49,153 bases of DNA from assembly GCA_038065915.1 (NCBI GenBank), contig JBBTPZ010000025.1, forward strand, positions 1 to 49,153, in the 5' to 3' direction. Position numbers and translations under genes: made by a program. This DNA comes from VMGX01 sp038065915. Its GTDB lineage: Bacteria > Patescibacteriota > Minisyncoccia > Phycocordibacterales > 21-14-all-36-13. Below the pieces are notes generated by a model. It ran no database searches. It was not told the origin of the DNA and was given only the letters and a program-made list of their open reading frames with translations. The first letter of the stretch is position 1; every line of letters begins with the position of its first letter. Below, in pieces: positions 7,522 through 15,323 of this stretch.

Positions 7522-7603
7522 ACACAGATAAACGCAAATTGAAAAAACCGCAGATGTGTGCAGATAATAAAGCAAAAACATTTAAATAATTTTTAAAAAC
7601 AAT
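7520..7603. repeat. CGCAGAT-type repeat spacer
   Basis: The spacer contains CACAGATAAACGCAA, CCGCAGATG and GCAGATAA, the same short unit found at 3380-3420 and inside the gene at 12418. No other feature is seen. Confidence 0.45.
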
Positions 7604-10390
7604 ATGAATAAAAATTTTATTTTACAAAGCAAAAAAATTTTAATTTTAATACTAATTATTTCAGTGGTTACTCCTTCCGTATTTTTTTATAAACCACAAA
7701 AAGCAGAGGCTATTTTCGGTATTGGTTCTGACGAAGCTCAGATAGCTCTCTGGGTAAAAGATTATATTTTAGACCCCCTTGCATATGCATTTGTAAATGC
7801 TTTGACAGCACAAATGACAAGGGATGCCGTTAACTGGATAAACGGAAATAATTATAAAGGACCAGGAGGAGGAACAGTTCCGGGTTTTGTTACAAATCAG
7901 CAGAGTTTTTTAGAAAAGGTTGGAGATAGGGCTCTTGGAGATTTTATTCAACAAAAAGTTCCACTTCTTTGCGGACCGTTTCAAGCAGACATACGGGGGT
8001 ATTTGAAGATAAAATATGACAGTAATGCTTATTTAGATAAAAATTATTGTACATGGACAGGGACAAAAGAAAATGTACAGCAGGCGTACGACAATTTCAC
8101 ACAAAATTTTAATAATGGTGGATGGGAAAGATGGGTTAATATGACAGTCAGTCCTATAAACAATTCTTATGGAGCGGTTGTATCGGCTGATGCAAGAGCT
8201 GGAGCATATATAAGAGGGGCCAAAGGATCAATGGGAGACGAGTTAAATTGGGGTAAAGGATTTTTGTCTTGGAAAAAAGAGACTGGGAAATGTGAGGAAT
8301 TCGCAAAAGTCTCATTATACGACAAAAATGGAAATCCTTTTCCTGATACAGGTAATCTTATTAAAGGCCACTGGGTAAACCCGTACACGGATGAAGACCT
8401 GGGACCAGTTTTCGGCAATCCTCCTTGCATTGGAGAAGATACGCGAAAAGAAAAAATAGAAACCCCTGGAAGTTTTCTTGAAAAAGGACTATCTGATGCC
8501 ATTGGTTTAAGCGGTGACCGTCTGACTTTAGGTGATGAGATAGATGAAATAATCGGAGCTTTAATAGCCAGATTGGTGGGATTGGGTTTTGATGCAGTGG
8601 GTTTGGGCGCGGCTGACACAAGCGGAGAAGAGGGAAATATAAATAATGCAAAACAACGAATAAAGACAACTATTGATAATATGACTGCAAACACTCAGGA
8701 ATACATAAATATAAAAAAAGCATCACTTGAATTGATAGGAAAATTTGACCTTGTAGGTGTGCAACTAGGAACGGCCGGACAAATAAATCAAAAAATAAAC
8801 TGGGCAGGAAACGATTTTGAATGGACGACTGGAAGATATTATAAAGAGGACCGATCGTCTAAAATTGATTGGACCGGCGAACCATTCAGATGGAAGAATG
8901 GAATACATTATGATGAAAAAAACACAAAAACTGGAGTAATACCAATAATCGGATGCGCACCTTTAAAAGATACCTCGCTTCCTGCTTCTTATGTAACCAC
9001 AGAAAGTTTTACTTCTCCTTTTTGGGGTAAATCAGAGTGTTTAAATATAAAAAACGCGAGTGGGCAACACATTAAATATGAATGGGGAACAACAACGCCC
9101 ATAGCAAAAGAAAACTCTGTGGTGAAAGCTATAAGTGCTTCTTGTGGTCAAAATAACATTGGAGCAACTGGATACGTGGTCATAGCCGACGAAATAGACG
9201 GTCTTTGGAATTCTTCTCTGTGTGAAAAAATCGCCACAACTACAGTAGATTGGTCAAAAACAACCACAACTGATAAAAAAATTTATAACTTAAAATCAAC
9301 TCGGTATATTGAAAGAATGGTTGACTGGAGTGGTTTGTTGTTTAATTGGGAAGAAAGCAAGGTTTATGATAGTAGAAATTTGTATAGATTTCCTATGGAA
9401 ATGATCCAAAATTTTGGTCATGAGTCCTATGTTGGCGCAGAGCTTAGAGGTGGAAATTCTTTCCCTGTAATGATAGAGCCCTTGTCTACTCCTCCAAAAC
9501 TGTGCTTCCCGGCAGAAAGAAAAGCAAATCCGCGCGGGCAAGTAGTGTATGGAGTAAAAAAAGGTCAAAATAAAGGATACGAAAGATGGACAATATTGGA
9601 ATGTACTAAAAGTCCAGGAGACCCTGTGTCTGAAACAAGACTTGCAAATTTTGTAAACAGACCAGGAGACCAAGAAGATTATGGTGCATGGAAGAAACTT
9701 AATGAAACACCAATAGCTAGAATAAAAATAGTACTGGAAGGGGATATTTTCAATAATTTAACTGAAAACTATGGGAACGTAGAGGTAAGTACAATGTTTG
9801 CTTCTACAACTGAATGTTTTACCACCAAATATGGGGCAACTTCTACGAAGGTGACAGAAATAAATACTCAAATAGAAAAAAGGAAGACACAAAGGTTGCA
9901 AATAATATCCGACATCTTGCTCGCAGAAAAAATGATTGAGGATGTTAAGTTTTTGGAAAATTCATTTAATAATTTGGGAGTAAACGGTTTGTTTGATTAT
10001 ATATATTTTATGGAACAATTAAACAAAGTCGGTGATGTGATAGGAATCTCTGACTACCAAGTTTCACAAGCAAACGATGAAAAAAGAAAAATAGAATCAG
10101 AAAATGCGACCATAAAACTAAAACTGAATATGTGCATTGGTGGTGAAAATTATGTTGAAACGGAAGAAGATTATTTCTTGGGTTATTCTGAAACAGAACA
10201 ATCTGGTTATGACGAGGGTTATGCCGACGGACGAGCTGGTAATAATAACAAACCCGAACCCGGAGAGCGTCTTCCAAATGGAGAGCCAACTAAAAAGGGT
10301 TACGAAAATGGAAGAAAAGATGGTCGTTATTTTGGATATATACACGGATATAGTGTGGGTGAGTATGAAGAAGCCAATCCTAATGGATAA
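7604..10390 (+). CDS. Large secreted or anchored protein of the type IV secretion-like locus
   Basis: A 928-residue protein with an N-terminal signal or anchor helix (about residues 10-30, ending QKAEA-IFG). I do not recognise the whole protein. The first 150 residues (IALWVKDYILDPLAYAFVNALTAQMTRDAVNW) look like the start of proteins seen next to TrbL/VirB6 genes in Parcubacteria. Residues about 400-440 and 570-590 carry three degenerate repeats of pattern [IV][DN]W[STA]GxxFxW followed by a Tyr-rich stretch. Several Cys residues suggest disulfides outside the cell. The C-terminal part is helical, then Gly/Tyr/Asp-rich (GYDEGYADGRAGNN, GYENGRKDGRYFGYIHGY). Its position before the VirB6-like gene suggests a large structural or surface part of the machine (inference). 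Confidence 0.65.
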   Translation: MNKNFILQSKKILILILIISVVTPSVFFYKPQKAEAIFGIGSDEAQIALWVKDYILDPLAYAFVNALTAQMTRDAVNWINGNNYKGPGGGTVPGFVTNQQSFLEKVGDRALGDFIQQKVPLLCGPFQADIRGYLKIKYDSNAYLDKNYCTWTGTKENVQQAYDNFTQNFNNGGWERWVNMTVSPINNSYGAVVSADARAGAYIRGAKGSMGDELNWGKGFLSWKKETGKCEEFAKVSLYDKNGNPFPDTGNLIKGHWVNPYTDEDLGPVFGNPPCIGEDTRKEKIETPGSFLEKGLSDAIGLSGDRLTLGDEIDEIIGALIARLVGLGFDAVGLGAADTSGEEGNINNAKQRIKTTIDNMTANTQEYINIKKASLELIGKFDLVGVQLGTAGQINQKINWAGNDFEWTTGRYYKEDRSSKIDWTGEPFRWKNGIHYDEKNTKTGVIPIIGCAPLKDTSLPASYVTTESFTSPFWGKSECLNIKNASGQHIKYEWGTTTPIAKENSVVKAISASCGQNNIGATGYVVIADEIDGLWNSSLCEKIATTTVDWSKTTTTDKKIYNLKSTRYIERMVDWSGLLFNWEESKVYDSRNLYRFPMEMIQNFGHESYVGAELRGGNSFPVMIEPLSTPPKLCFPAERKANPRGQVVYGVKKGQNKGYERWTILECTKSPGDPVSETRLANFVNRPGDQEDYGAWKKLNETPIARIKIVLEGDIFNNLTENYGNVEVSTMFASTTECFTTKYGATSTKVTEINTQIEKRKTQRLQIISDILLAEKMIEDVKFLENSFNNLGVNGLFDYIYFMEQLNKVGDVIGISDYQVSQANDEKRKIESENATIKLKLNMCIGGENYVETEEDYFLGYSETEQSGYDEGYADGRAGNNNKPEPGERLPNGEPTKKGYENGRKDGRYFGYIHGYSVGEYEEANPNG

Positions 10391-10410
10391 ACAATAAAAC
10401 AAGAAAGTTT

Positions 10411-10600
10411 ACCCCGTAGCCAAGTCGCAGGCTGGTGGTACTGGGGCAAGAAAATAATAAAACAAGAAAGCAATAAAACAAATATGAATCCTATAGTGAA
10501 GTTTCACTCTACTACAGAATGAATCCTGTAGTAGAAAATGACATGAAGAGAAGAAAAATTAGGACCCTAGTAGCAGAGCGAAGCTCTCTACGAGGCAAGT
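10411..10600. repeat. Cluster of GTAG-footed palindromic elements before the VirB6-like gene
   Basis: Three structures occur in about 190 bp. One is bounded by CCCCGTAG and CTGGGGCAAG (10412-10450). One is TCTACTACAG / CTGTAGTAGA with an 8-nt loop (10508-10535). One is GTAG, a bulged C, AGAGC, loop GAA, GCTCT, CTAC followed by GAGGCAAG (about 10569-10598). GTAG at the foot of a hairpin is the known recognition feature of E. coli-type REP sequences for RAYT enzymes. A homologous block lies at 18371-18458. Confidence 0.65.
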
Positions 10601-10619
10601 AAAAAAGAAAAAACATTTT

Positions 10620-12389
10620 ATGAAAGAAAATTTACCAAGTGGAAATAAAATCTTCAAAGATTTTATTTCCACAATAAAAAATATTCTGCAGAGCAAAAAA
10701 ACAATCATTAAATTTGCCAAATACGGCTTACTATTATTTTTCCTATTTTTAATTCCTTCAAATATAGCTCACGCCGGTTGGTTTGGTGACATCATTATGA
10801 ATGTTGCTAGTTTTGCGGGAGATGCAATTGCAAATGTCGCCGCGCAGGTTCTAGCATGGCTTGTTGAATGGGTTTGGATTCCGATTCTTTCTTGGATACT
10901 CACGGTAATGGGAAACCTGTTGGACCAATCAATCAATTTTTCATTGGATATGACAAATATAAGCGGTATCCCCGGAATACGCATCGGGTGGGTGATAATA
11001 AGAGACCTTATAAATATGACTTTTATTTTTATCCTACTTTACATCGCAATAAGTACGATACTTGGAACAGATGGCGCCGCTACAAAAAAAACATTGGCAA
11101 ATTTAGTCGTTGCGATAATACTTATAAACTTCAGTATGTTTATCGCGGGATTAATAATTGACGCGGGAAATATTGTCGCGCTTGCTTTTAGGGGCGCAAT
11201 TGTTACAAAGGGAGCCGACGGAGGATTGGGAGCAATTATGATGAACGCTATGAAATTATCGGAAGCGTATGAACCGTCTGGTTTCGGATATTCAAGTTTC
11301 ATATCTGCCGCGGTGAGAGCAATACTTATGAGTGTAACAATATACGCGTTTTTTATGGCAGCTATGCTTTTCATCGTCCGAATTATTTCATTTATAATTT
11401 TGTTAATTTTGTCGCCGATAGGATTTATAGGAAGTTTATCTCCAAAATTTGCAGAACAATCAAAGAAGTGGTGGACAACATTAATAAATCAGACCCTTGT
11501 GGCTCCTATTTTCTTATTCTTCTTTTATATAATTGCACAGATAACAACTAGCGAAGGATTATTTAAAAATACACTGGGAACAACAACTAATTTGGATGTT
11601 ACATATTATTTTAACTTCGCAATTATTATCGGATTGATTTTAACAGCTGTAAAATTATCAAAACAATTTAGCGGTGAGCTGGGAGGAAAGGTTGCTAACT
11701 TTGCTGGGACGGTTGGGAAGTTGGCGCTTGGAGCCGCCGGCGCCGCAACAATAGGTGGGTTAGCGGTGGCAGGTAGAGCAGGGCTCGGGAGAGGCGCTTC
11801 AATGATATTGGCTAAAACAGAGAAAGGGTTGGCGGAAGCGGGGTCAAAATCTGGGATAGGCGGGCTTGGAGCAAGGTTTGCTTTGCGTGGATTAAAAGGA
11901 ACAGAAAAAGCAAGTTTTGATATTAGAGGAACAGAGCTTGGTAAAAAAACGCTTGGTTTGGCTAAAGGTATTTCATTTGGTAAAGAGAAAGGTAAGGGAG
12001 GATTCAAAGAAGCGGTAAAAGAAAAGACGCGAAAAGAAAGAGTAAAAATAGGTGAGATGTTTGGAACAAATGAAGTCCAAAAAGAAAGATACGCTGAGGA
12101 AGTATTGCAAAAACCAATTTGGGCGGGAGGAAGAAAGATTGACTCGAATTCATTATTAGGAAAAATGTCTAAAAAAGTTCAAGCCGGTGCTACTATTTCT
12201 AAAGAGTCGGGAATAAGAATTGAACTAAATACTGAACTTGAAAAATTGAAAAACCACAGAGAAAATATTAGAAACGGAGGTACAGGAACGCTTTTGGTTG
12301 ATGAATTAAAAGATGTGAGAGATGCTATTTCCCACCTAAAAGAAGAATTGAAAGAATTGGCTGGAGAGGAAAAAAAGAAAACGCCATAA
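10620..12389 (+). CDS. VirB6/TrbL-like polytopic membrane protein
   Basis: A 589-residue protein. After a basic N-terminus, a hydrophobic helix ends in IAHAGW. Residues about 60-370 contain several long hydrophobic segments (for example LINMTFIFILLYIAISTILG, LANLVVAIILINFSMFIAGL, FIILLILSPIGFIGSL and TLVAPIFLFFFYIIAQI). This matches the TrbL/VirB6 inner-membrane channel component of type IV secretion systems. The last 220 residues are soluble, Gly/Ala-rich then Lys/Glu-rich and probably cytoplasmic. VirB6 proteins form part of the translocation pore with VirB4 and the pilin, all encoded downstream. Identity rests on topology and context more than on a motif. Confidence 0.75.
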   Translation: MKENLPSGNKIFKDFISTIKNILQSKKTIIKFAKYGLLLFFLFLIPSNIAHAGWFGDIIMNVASFAGDAIANVAAQVLAWLVEWVWIPILSWILTVMGNLLDQSINFSLDMTNISGIPGIRIGWVIIRDLINMTFIFILLYIAISTILGTDGAATKKTLANLVVAIILINFSMFIAGLIIDAGNIVALAFRGAIVTKGADGGLGAIMMNAMKLSEAYEPSGFGYSSFISAAVRAILMSVTIYAFFMAAMLFIVRIISFIILLILSPIGFIGSLSPKFAEQSKKWWTTLINQTLVAPIFLFFFYIIAQITTSEGLFKNTLGTTTNLDVTYYFNFAIIIGLILTAVKLSKQFSGELGGKVANFAGTVGKLALGAAGAATIGGLAVAGRAGLGRGASMILAKTEKGLAEAGSKSGIGGLGARFALRGLKGTEKASFDIRGTELGKKTLGLAKGISFGKEKGKGGFKEAVKEKTRKERVKIGEMFGTNEVQKERYAEEVLQKPIWAGGRKIDSNSLLGKMSKKVQAGATISKESGIRIELNTELEKLKNHRENIRNGGTGTLLVDELKDVRDAISHLKEELKELAGEEKKKTP

Positions 12390-12417
12390 AAAATAATAAG
12401 TTTCTTATATTTAAATT

Positions 12418-13074
12418 ATGCAAAATCAAGAACAAAAAGAAGGCCAACTAGAAAAACTTTATGAACAACTGCCACAAAATGTGCAGGAGGCAATTTCTTC
12501 CGTTGCTGTTGCAGAAAAAATTCAACAAATAGCAACAAAAAATGGTTTGCATATAGATGAGGCGGGAATTGTCTCAGATGAAGCGACTATGGTTATGTTG
12601 GGAATAGAACATCCGAATGATTTTGTTGACGGATTAAAAAATAAATTAAAGCTTCCGCAAGAAAAAATAATCGCTTTGGCAAAAGATGTTGATAAAGAAA
12701 TTTTTGAACCAATAAAAGAATCGTTGATGAAGATTTACCAAAATGAGGAAAACCTCATCGCAGATGAACGCGATTATGCTTTCGCATCGCAGATTGACGC
12801 AGATAAAAAACCGCAGATAAACGCAGATGATGCAACGAATTTAAACGAAAATGAAAATATTAGTATTCCTATAAACAAAGACGGTTCAATTAAAAAAGAA
12901 ATGACAACCGAGGAGTTAGGACAAAAACTTATGGAGGAAGATGCTATCTTTAAAAACAAAACAGAGAATATTGTTAATTTACCAAGAGAAGAAACAATAA
13001 CAAAAGATAATGTACCAGTACGAACAGAAAGCAAGATAAAACACATTGACCCATATCGAGAGCCGACGGAATGA
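12418..13074 (+). CDS. Hypothetical soluble protein in the secretion cluster
   Basis: A 218-residue acidic protein without membrane segments. It is located 28 bp after the VirB6-like gene. The first 100 residues are predicted helical (VQEAISSVAVAEKIQQIATK; ANGLH-like and FVDGLKNKLKLPQEKI). I do not recognise a family. Residues about 120-140 (IDADKKPQINADD) are encoded by the dispersed CGCAGAT repeat, so this stretch is probably a repeat insertion tolerated in a linker. The C-terminal 60 residues are charged and probably disordered. It may be a cytosolic partner of the channel or the ATPase (inference from position only). Confidence 0.6.
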   Translation: MQNQEQKEGQLEKLYEQLPQNVQEAISSVAVAEKIQQIATKNGLHIDEAGIVSDEATMVMLGIEHPNDFVDGLKNKLKLPQEKIIALAKDVDKEIFEPIKESLMKIYQNEENLIADERDYAFASQIDADKKPQINADDATNLNENENISIPINKDGSIKKEMTTEELGQKLMEEDAIFKNKTENIVNLPREETITKDNVPVRTESKIKHIDPYREPTE

Positions 13075-13077
13075 AAT

Positions 13078-13271
13078 CACTAAATCACCAAATCATAAAA
13101 TCACAAAAACAAAATGGACGCTTTCCAAGAAAAATTAATGGATGAGAAAGAGTATGAGAAATTATTAGTCACAGCAGAGGAAGTTGGCGCAATGTTATGG
13201 TCAGAAATTAAAAGATTAGACAACAAAAAATGATTTTGTGTTTTAGTGATTTTATGATTTTATGATTTTTT
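13078..13271. repeat. Internally deleted copy of the 14.9-kb four-helix-bundle unit
   Basis: Both flanks and the coding remnant match the unit at 14893-15323 almost base for base. The left end AATCACCAAATCATAAAATC starts 11 bp after the upstream stop. The right end TTTTAGTGATTTTATGATTT runs up to the ATG of prgI, so the unit fills a gene junction exactly. Confidence 0.8.
13114..13233 (+). pseudogene. Truncated four-helix-bundle (S23/IVP-family) gene
   Basis: An in-frame 39-residue remnant joining MDAFQEK to LMDEKEYEKLLVTAEEVGAM and the rest of the C-terminal helix. Compared with the 118-residue gene at 14929, 79 internal residues are missing. The junction lies at the short repeat AAGAAAA(A/G)TTA, present at both deletion ends in the intact copy. 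This points to recombination or slippage between short repeats. It is probably non-functional. Confidence 0.85.
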
Positions 13272-13709
13272 ATGAAATACCAGGTTCCACAATTTATTGA
13301 TGTAGAAGATAAAATATTTGGACCACTTACGTTCAAACAGTTTGTTTATTTGGCCGGCGGGGCAGGTTTGGCTTTCACTTTATATTCAGTTCTTCCTTTA
13401 TTTATAGCAATAATTTTTATCGCACCAGTTGCCATATTAGCTGTTGCGTTGGCATTTTATAAAGTAAACAATAAACCATTTATATTTGTCCTTGGTTCGG
13501 CCATAAAATATTTTGCCGGTTCTAAATTATATATATGGAAGAAGAGAGATAATATAAAAAAAGACACCCCGACAACAGAAGAAAAGAAAATCGGGGAACA
13601 ATACATACCAAAACTTTCAGACAGCAAGTTAAAAGAATTGGCTTGGAGTTTAGGAATAAAAGACAGTATATATTCAGAACAAGAAAGCAACAAAATAAGA
13701 AAACAATGA
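13272..13709 (+). CDS. prgI: PrgI family protein (VirB3-like)
   Basis: A 145-residue protein with the family's typical opening MKYQVPQFIDVEDKIFGPLT followed by FKQF. A pair of hydrophobic helices covers about residues 23-67. PrgI proteins of Gram-positive conjugation systems correspond to VirB3, a small membrane protein that docks the VirB4 ATPase. The soluble tail ends in SEQESNKIRKQ; that end is encoded by a low-complexity sequence (ACAAGAAAGCAACAAAATAAG) resembling the spacer repeats elsewhere in the window, so the last residues may derive from a repeat. It is followed by the other VirB4-complex genes. Confidence 0.9.
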   Translation: MKYQVPQFIDVEDKIFGPLTFKQFVYLAGGAGLAFTLYSVLPLFIAIIFIAPVAILAVALAFYKVNNKPFIFVLGSAIKYFAGSKLYIWKKRDNIKKDTPTTEEKKIGEQYIPKLSDSKLKELAWSLGIKDSIYSEQESNKIRKQ

Positions 13710-13724
13710 AGTAAATGAATTTAG

Positions 13725-14255
13725 AATGCGATTTCTAATTTTCAATTTTTAATTTCTATTAAATTTTTAATGCGCTAATTTTCAAATCCAAAAAACGAAA
13801 AATAAAGAATACGATTTAGAAGAGCGAACAGCAAAGTTTAGCGAACATATGATAGAATTTGTGAGAAATATCAAAAGAGACGACATAAACCGCAATATTA
13901 TTATTCAGTTGGCGCGAGCCGCGACTTCCGTTGGCGCTAATTATTGCGAAGCTAACGCCGCCAGTTCTAAAAGAGATTTCAGAAATAAGATTTATATTTG
14001 TAAAAAAGAAGTCAATGAAACAAAGTATTGGTTAAGAATACTCGCCAAGCACCACCCTGAGTTGAAAGAAAAAATAAGAACTTTTTGGCAAGAAGCTCAT
14101 GAATTTCACTTAATTTTTCAGAAAATTACAAGTACATTGGATAAAGATAAAAGAGTTTAGAAATTAAATCATTAAAAATTTAATGAAAATTAGAAATTAT
14201 AAATTGAAAATTAGGATTATGATCTTTTATATTTGATATTTAATTTTTAATTTAA
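13725..14255. repeat. Inverted-repeat-bounded unit carrying a four-helix-bundle gene
   Basis: The left flank (GATTTCTAATTTTCAATTTT, 13732 on) and right flank (TTAGAAATTATAAATTGAAAATTAG, ending about 14215) are imperfect inverted complements built from AATTTCTAAT / TTTCAATTTT blocks. The unit fills the interval between prgI and the next secretion gene. Confidence 0.6.
13849..14160 (+). CDS. Four-helix-bundle protein (S23 / 23S rRNA intervening-sequence family), copy 1
   Basis: A 103-residue protein from ATG 13849. Motifs LARAATSVGANYCEANAASS and ICKKEVNETKYWLRILAKH define the S23 four-helix-bundle family (PF05635-type). These proteins are encoded in 23S rRNA intervening sequences of some bacteria; their role as free genes is unknown. 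The paralogue at 21236 has 21 more conserved residues at its start (KYDLEERTAKF). The same sequence is present here in frame upstream (EYDLEERTAKFSEH), but the position aligned with the paralogue's ATG is ATC (13786-13788). Either ATC is used or the protein starts late and lacks the beginning of helix 1. Confidence 0.85.
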   Translation: MIEFVRNIKRDDINRNIIIQLARAATSVGANYCEANAASSKRDFRNKIYICKKEVNETKYWLRILAKHHPELKEKIRTFWQEAHEFHLIFQKITSTLDKDKRV

Positions 14256-14261
14256 GTTTTT

Positions 14262-14891
14262 ATGGACAAACAAACAACAAAAGCAACACAAGATTTTGTA
14301 CCAATAAAAGAAATCCGAAACGAAACAGTCGTTCTTAAAGACGGTTCTGTCAGGGCGGTTTTGATGGCTTCTTCTTTGAACTTTGCTCTAAAATCTGCCG
14401 ATGAACAAATAGCAATAACATCCCAATTTCAGAACTTTTTAAATTCTCTTGATTTTTCTCTCCAGTTTTTTATTGAATCTAGAGAATTGGATATAAGACC
14501 ATATCTGGCAATTTTAGAAGACAGATATGAAAAACAAATAAATGACCTAATGAAAATTCAAGTGAGAGAATATGTAGAATTTATAAAAAATTTTACAAAA
14601 AACGAAAACATAATGACAAAAAATTTCTTTGTCGTAATTCCTTACACTCCACCAATTTTAGACACCGCAAAAAAAATGTCTGGGCTTTTTGGGAAAAAAG
14701 AAGAAGCGACGGAAAGAAAGAGTTCGTTTGAAGAAAACCAAACACAATTAGAACAAAGAATAGCAATGGTGGAACAGGGGTTGATAAGAACAGGTGTGCG
14801 TGTGGTTCGTTTAGGAACGGAAGAATTAATAGAGTTGTTTTACAAAATTTTTAATCCGGGAGATTTAGAAAAACCTATAAAACTCAATTAA
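14262..14891 (+). CDS. VirB4/TraC N-terminal-domain protein (split from the ATPase)
   Basis: A 209-residue protein (TQDFVPIKEIRNETVVLKDG, then SVRAVLMASSLNFALKSADEQ). It matches the N-terminal domain of VirB4/TraC/CagE ATPases, the part that packs on the membrane components. No Walker motif is present. The nucleotide-binding half is encoded separately at 15324, with a four-helix-bundle gene between them. A split VirB4 arrangement is usual in Patescibacteria, so this is probably functional and not a broken gene. It ends in FNPGDLEKPIKL, a helix end near the natural domain boundary. Confidence 0.75.
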   Translation: MDKQTTKATQDFVPIKEIRNETVVLKDGSVRAVLMASSLNFALKSADEQIAITSQFQNFLNSLDFSLQFFIESRELDIRPYLAILEDRYEKQINDLMKIQVREYVEFIKNFTKNENIMTKNFFVVIPYTPPILDTAKKMSGLFGKKEEATERKSSFEENQTQLEQRIAMVEQGLIRTGVRVVRLGTEELIELFYKIFNPGDLEKPIKLN

Positions 14892-14892
14892 T

Positions 14893-15323
14893 CACCAAAT
14901 CATAAAATCACAAAATCACAAAAACAAAATGGACGCCTTCCAAGAAAAGTTAAAAATAAAAATGAACGAATATGCCCACGGTGTTTATAATTCAAGTAAA
15001 AAATTCCCAAAAGACGAAATATACGGTATAACATCGCAAATTAGAAGATCGTCTCTGTCGGTTGTGTTAAATTATATAGAAGGATGGGCGAGAAGAAAAA
15101 ATTTGGTTCGTATTAACTTCTTAGAAATATCCTATGGTTCACTTCAAGAATCTAAATATCTATTAAGATTCTGTTTTGAAGAAAAATTAATGGATGAGAA
15201 AGAGTATGAGAAATTATTAGTCACAGCAGAGGAAGTTGGTGCAATGTTATGGTCAGAAATTAAAAGATTAGATAACAAAAAATGATTTCGTGTTTTAGTG
15301 ATTTTATGATTTTATGATTTTTT
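14893..15323. repeat. Inverted-repeat-bounded unit carrying a four-helix-bundle gene
   Basis: The left end (AATCACCAAATCATAAAATC, followed by ACAAAATCACAAAAAC) overlaps the TAA of the preceding gene. The right end (TTTTAGTGATTTTATGATTT, then TATGATTTTTT) runs into the ATG of the VirB4 gene. The ends are rough inverted complements. A deleted sibling lies at 13078-13271. Confidence 0.7.
14929..15285 (+). CDS. Four-helix-bundle protein (S23/IVP family), second subfamily
   Basis: A 118-residue protein with the S23-type signatures KKFPKDEIYGITSQIRRSSL and VVLNYIEGWARR in helices 1-2, then two further helices (FLEISYGSLQESKYLLRFCF and EVGAMLWSEIKRL). It belongs to a different subfamily from the copies at 13849 and 21236 (NYIEGWARR instead of GANYCEA). 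It lies between the two halves of the split VirB4 system, within a unit that has inverted-repeat ends. The four-helix-bundle fold is shared with Avd of diversity-generating retroelements, but no reverse transcriptase is seen. Function unknown. Confidence 0.88.
   Translation: MDAFQEKLKIKMNEYAHGVYNSSKKFPKDEIYGITSQIRRSSLSVVLNYIEGWARRKNLVRINFLEISYGSLQESKYLLRFCFEEKLMDEKEYEKLLVTAEEVGAMLWSEIKRLDNKK

Noticed and set aside
10137..10397. An 86-codon plus-strand frame at the end of the 928-residue gene
   Set aside because: It overlaps the longer frame entirely, and the long frame has a coherent repetitive C-terminus.
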